DNA of 7,461 nucleotides, from assembly GCA_028822125.1 (NCBI GenBank), contig JAPKEK010000087.1, positions 1 to 7,461 on the forward strand, read 5' to 3'. The translations under genes and the position numbers were made by a program. Shown one piece after another: positions 6,536 to 7,461 of the stretch. Under the pieces are notes generated by a model that was not told the origin of the DNA, made no database searches, and saw only the letters and a list, made by a program, of their open reading frames with translations. Source of the stretch: Pseudomonadales bacterium. GTDB lineage: Bacteria > Pseudomonadota > Gammaproteobacteria > Pseudomonadales > Azotimanducaceae. Position 1 is the stretch's first letter, and each line of letters begins with the position of its first letter.

Positions 6536-6555
6536 GGGTCAGGATCAGCCTTAAG

Positions 6556-7461
6556 CTAGTGTCTAAAATGCCGCATACCAGTAAATATCATGGCAATGCC
6601 TGCTTCATTTGCCGCATCAATGACCTCCTGGTCTCGAATTGATCCACCGGGCTGAATGATCGCGGTAATACCAACTGCTGCGGCAGCATCGATGCTATCT
6701 CTAAAAGGGAAGAAAGCGTCCGAGGCCATAACAGAGCCGTCGACTGGCAGGCTTTCATCAGCCGCTTTTATGCCGGCTATTTTGGCGCTATAGACTCGAC
6801 TCATCTGACCAGCACCGATTCCAATGGTCTGCCTGTTTTTGGCATAAACTATCGCGTTAGATTTTACGAATTTAGCGACCTTCCAGGCAAACATCAGATC
6901 ATCTACCTGCTTTTCAGAGGGTTGTTGATCAGTAACCACACACAGGGCAGCCTCATCAACCAGCACCGTATCCCGGCTTTGCAGCAGCAGGCCACCATTT
7001 ACCCGTTTCATATCAAAGTCCACAGCATTACTTTGTAATGGACCTGCTTCCAGCACCCTTACATTTTTTCTGCGCGCAAGCTGCTTTTTTGCTGCTGCCG
7101 AAATATTCGGAGCAATGATCACCTCGATGAACTGATTCTCCGACATCTCCTGCGCTAAATCTGCATTTAATTCTCTGTTAACCGCAATAATTCCACCAAA
7201 TGCTGAGGTTGGGTCAGTAGCAAATGCTAAACGATAAGCCTGCTGCAGCGTGGCTGCTTCGGCAACACCACAAGGATTGGCGTGTTTAACGATAACGCAG
7301 GCCGCATCAGTGAATTCCTTAACACACTCTAAGGCTGCATCGGTGTCCGCCACGTTGTTGTAAGAAAGCGCTTTACCCTGCACCTGCCTCGCTCCGGCAA
7401 CCGACCCATTTGACATTTCCGCCTCTACATAAAAGGCGGCTTGCTGATGGGGGTTTTCGCC
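6556..7461 (-). CDS. purH: Bifunctional AICAR transformylase/IMP cyclohydrolase PurH (3' part; start outside window)
   Basis: Catalyses the last two steps to IMP: formylation of AICAR with 10-formyl-tetrahydrofolate, then ring closure. The frame is open to the window edge, beginning with GENPHQQAAFYVE; the ATG at 7416 is internal, since the conserved sequence runs through it. The visible 302 residues cover nearly all of the C-terminal AICAR transformylase domain. The N-terminal MGS-like cyclohydrolase domain lies beyond base 7461. Motifs include GKALSYNN (29-36), the catalytic lysine-histidine in VKHANPCG (K59, H60 of the fragment), DPTSAFGG, KRVNGGLL, KSNAIVYA, GAGQMSRV, ASDAFFPF, IQPGGSIRD and the terminal MRHFRH shared with E. 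coli, ending in TAG. It is the upstream gene of purHD. Any PurR-type operator or promoter would lie outside this window, so regulation cannot be judged. Confidence 0.97.
   Translation of the reverse strand, partial: GENPHQQAAFYVEAEMSNGSVAGARQVQGKALSYNNVADTDAALECVKEFTDAACVIVKHANPCGVAEAATLQQAYRLAFATDPTSAFGGIIAVNRELNADLAQEMSENQFIEVIIAPNISAAAKKQLARRKNVRVLEAGPLQSNAVDFDMKRVNGGLLLQSRDTVLVDEAALCVVTDQQPSEKQVDDLMFAWKVAKFVKSNAIVYAKNRQTIGIGAGQMSRVYSAKIAGIKAADESLPVDGSVMASDAFFPFRDSIDAAAAVGITAIIQPGGSIRDQEVIDAANEAGIAMIFTGMRHFRH

Noticed and set aside
6530..6555. Regulatory element in the purH-purD gap
   Set aside because: The 26 bases hold the GAGGA site and nothing else that I can support; no hairpin of more than three pairs.
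1..7461. A previously undescribed system in this window
   Set aside because: Every stretch is accounted for by well-known housekeeping genes with intact motifs; there are no unassigned genes, repeats, mobile elements or long gaps.

Overview
The window reads as chromosomal core DNA of a gammaproteobacterium, probably a marine or environmental lineage outside the Enterobacteriales. The basis is recalled family resemblance, not a search. The proteins align by eye with E. coli SurA, PdxA, RsmA, ApaH, Cca, PurD and PurH, and the surA-pdxA-rsmA-apaH and purH-purD orders are gammaproteobacterial. Base composition looks even (near half GC), with no patch that stands out as foreign. I see no mobile element, CRISPR array, tRNA or rRNA.

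Positions 1-5245 hold a tightly packed plus-strand block: the 3' part of surA (outer-membrane protein chaperone), pdxA (pyridoxal phosphate synthesis), rsmA/ksgA (16S rRNA dimethylation), apaH (Ap4A hydrolysis), cca (tRNA CCA tail) and a FolM/PTR1-type pteridine reductase. Four of the five junctions overlap: 20 bp, two 4-bp ATGA overlaps and 8 bp. The single gap (37 bp, apaH to cca) is almost filled by an inverted repeat that would bury the cca ribosome binding site. Compared with E. coli (surA-pdxA-rsmA-apaG-apaH-folA), apaG is absent and the place after apaH is taken by cca and the pteridine reductase rather than by dihydrofolate reductase.

Positions 5234-7461 hold a minus-strand purine operon: the 3' part of purH (AICAR transformylase domain) followed by a complete purD. 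The two blocks converge, and their last 12 bases overlap at 5234-5245, so no room is left for a conventional intergenic terminator.

The genes are linked by one-carbon and cofactor metabolism. PurH uses 10-formyl-tetrahydrofolate, the reductase makes reduced pterins and PdxA makes pyridoxal phosphate. RsmA, Cca and ApaH serve translation and its by-products. I found no undescribed system. The points worth a second look are a Cca enzyme without its HD domain and with a changed metal motif, the hairpin before cca, the locus rearrangement around apaG/folA, a GDxQG variant in ApaH, and several unusual starts and overlaps.
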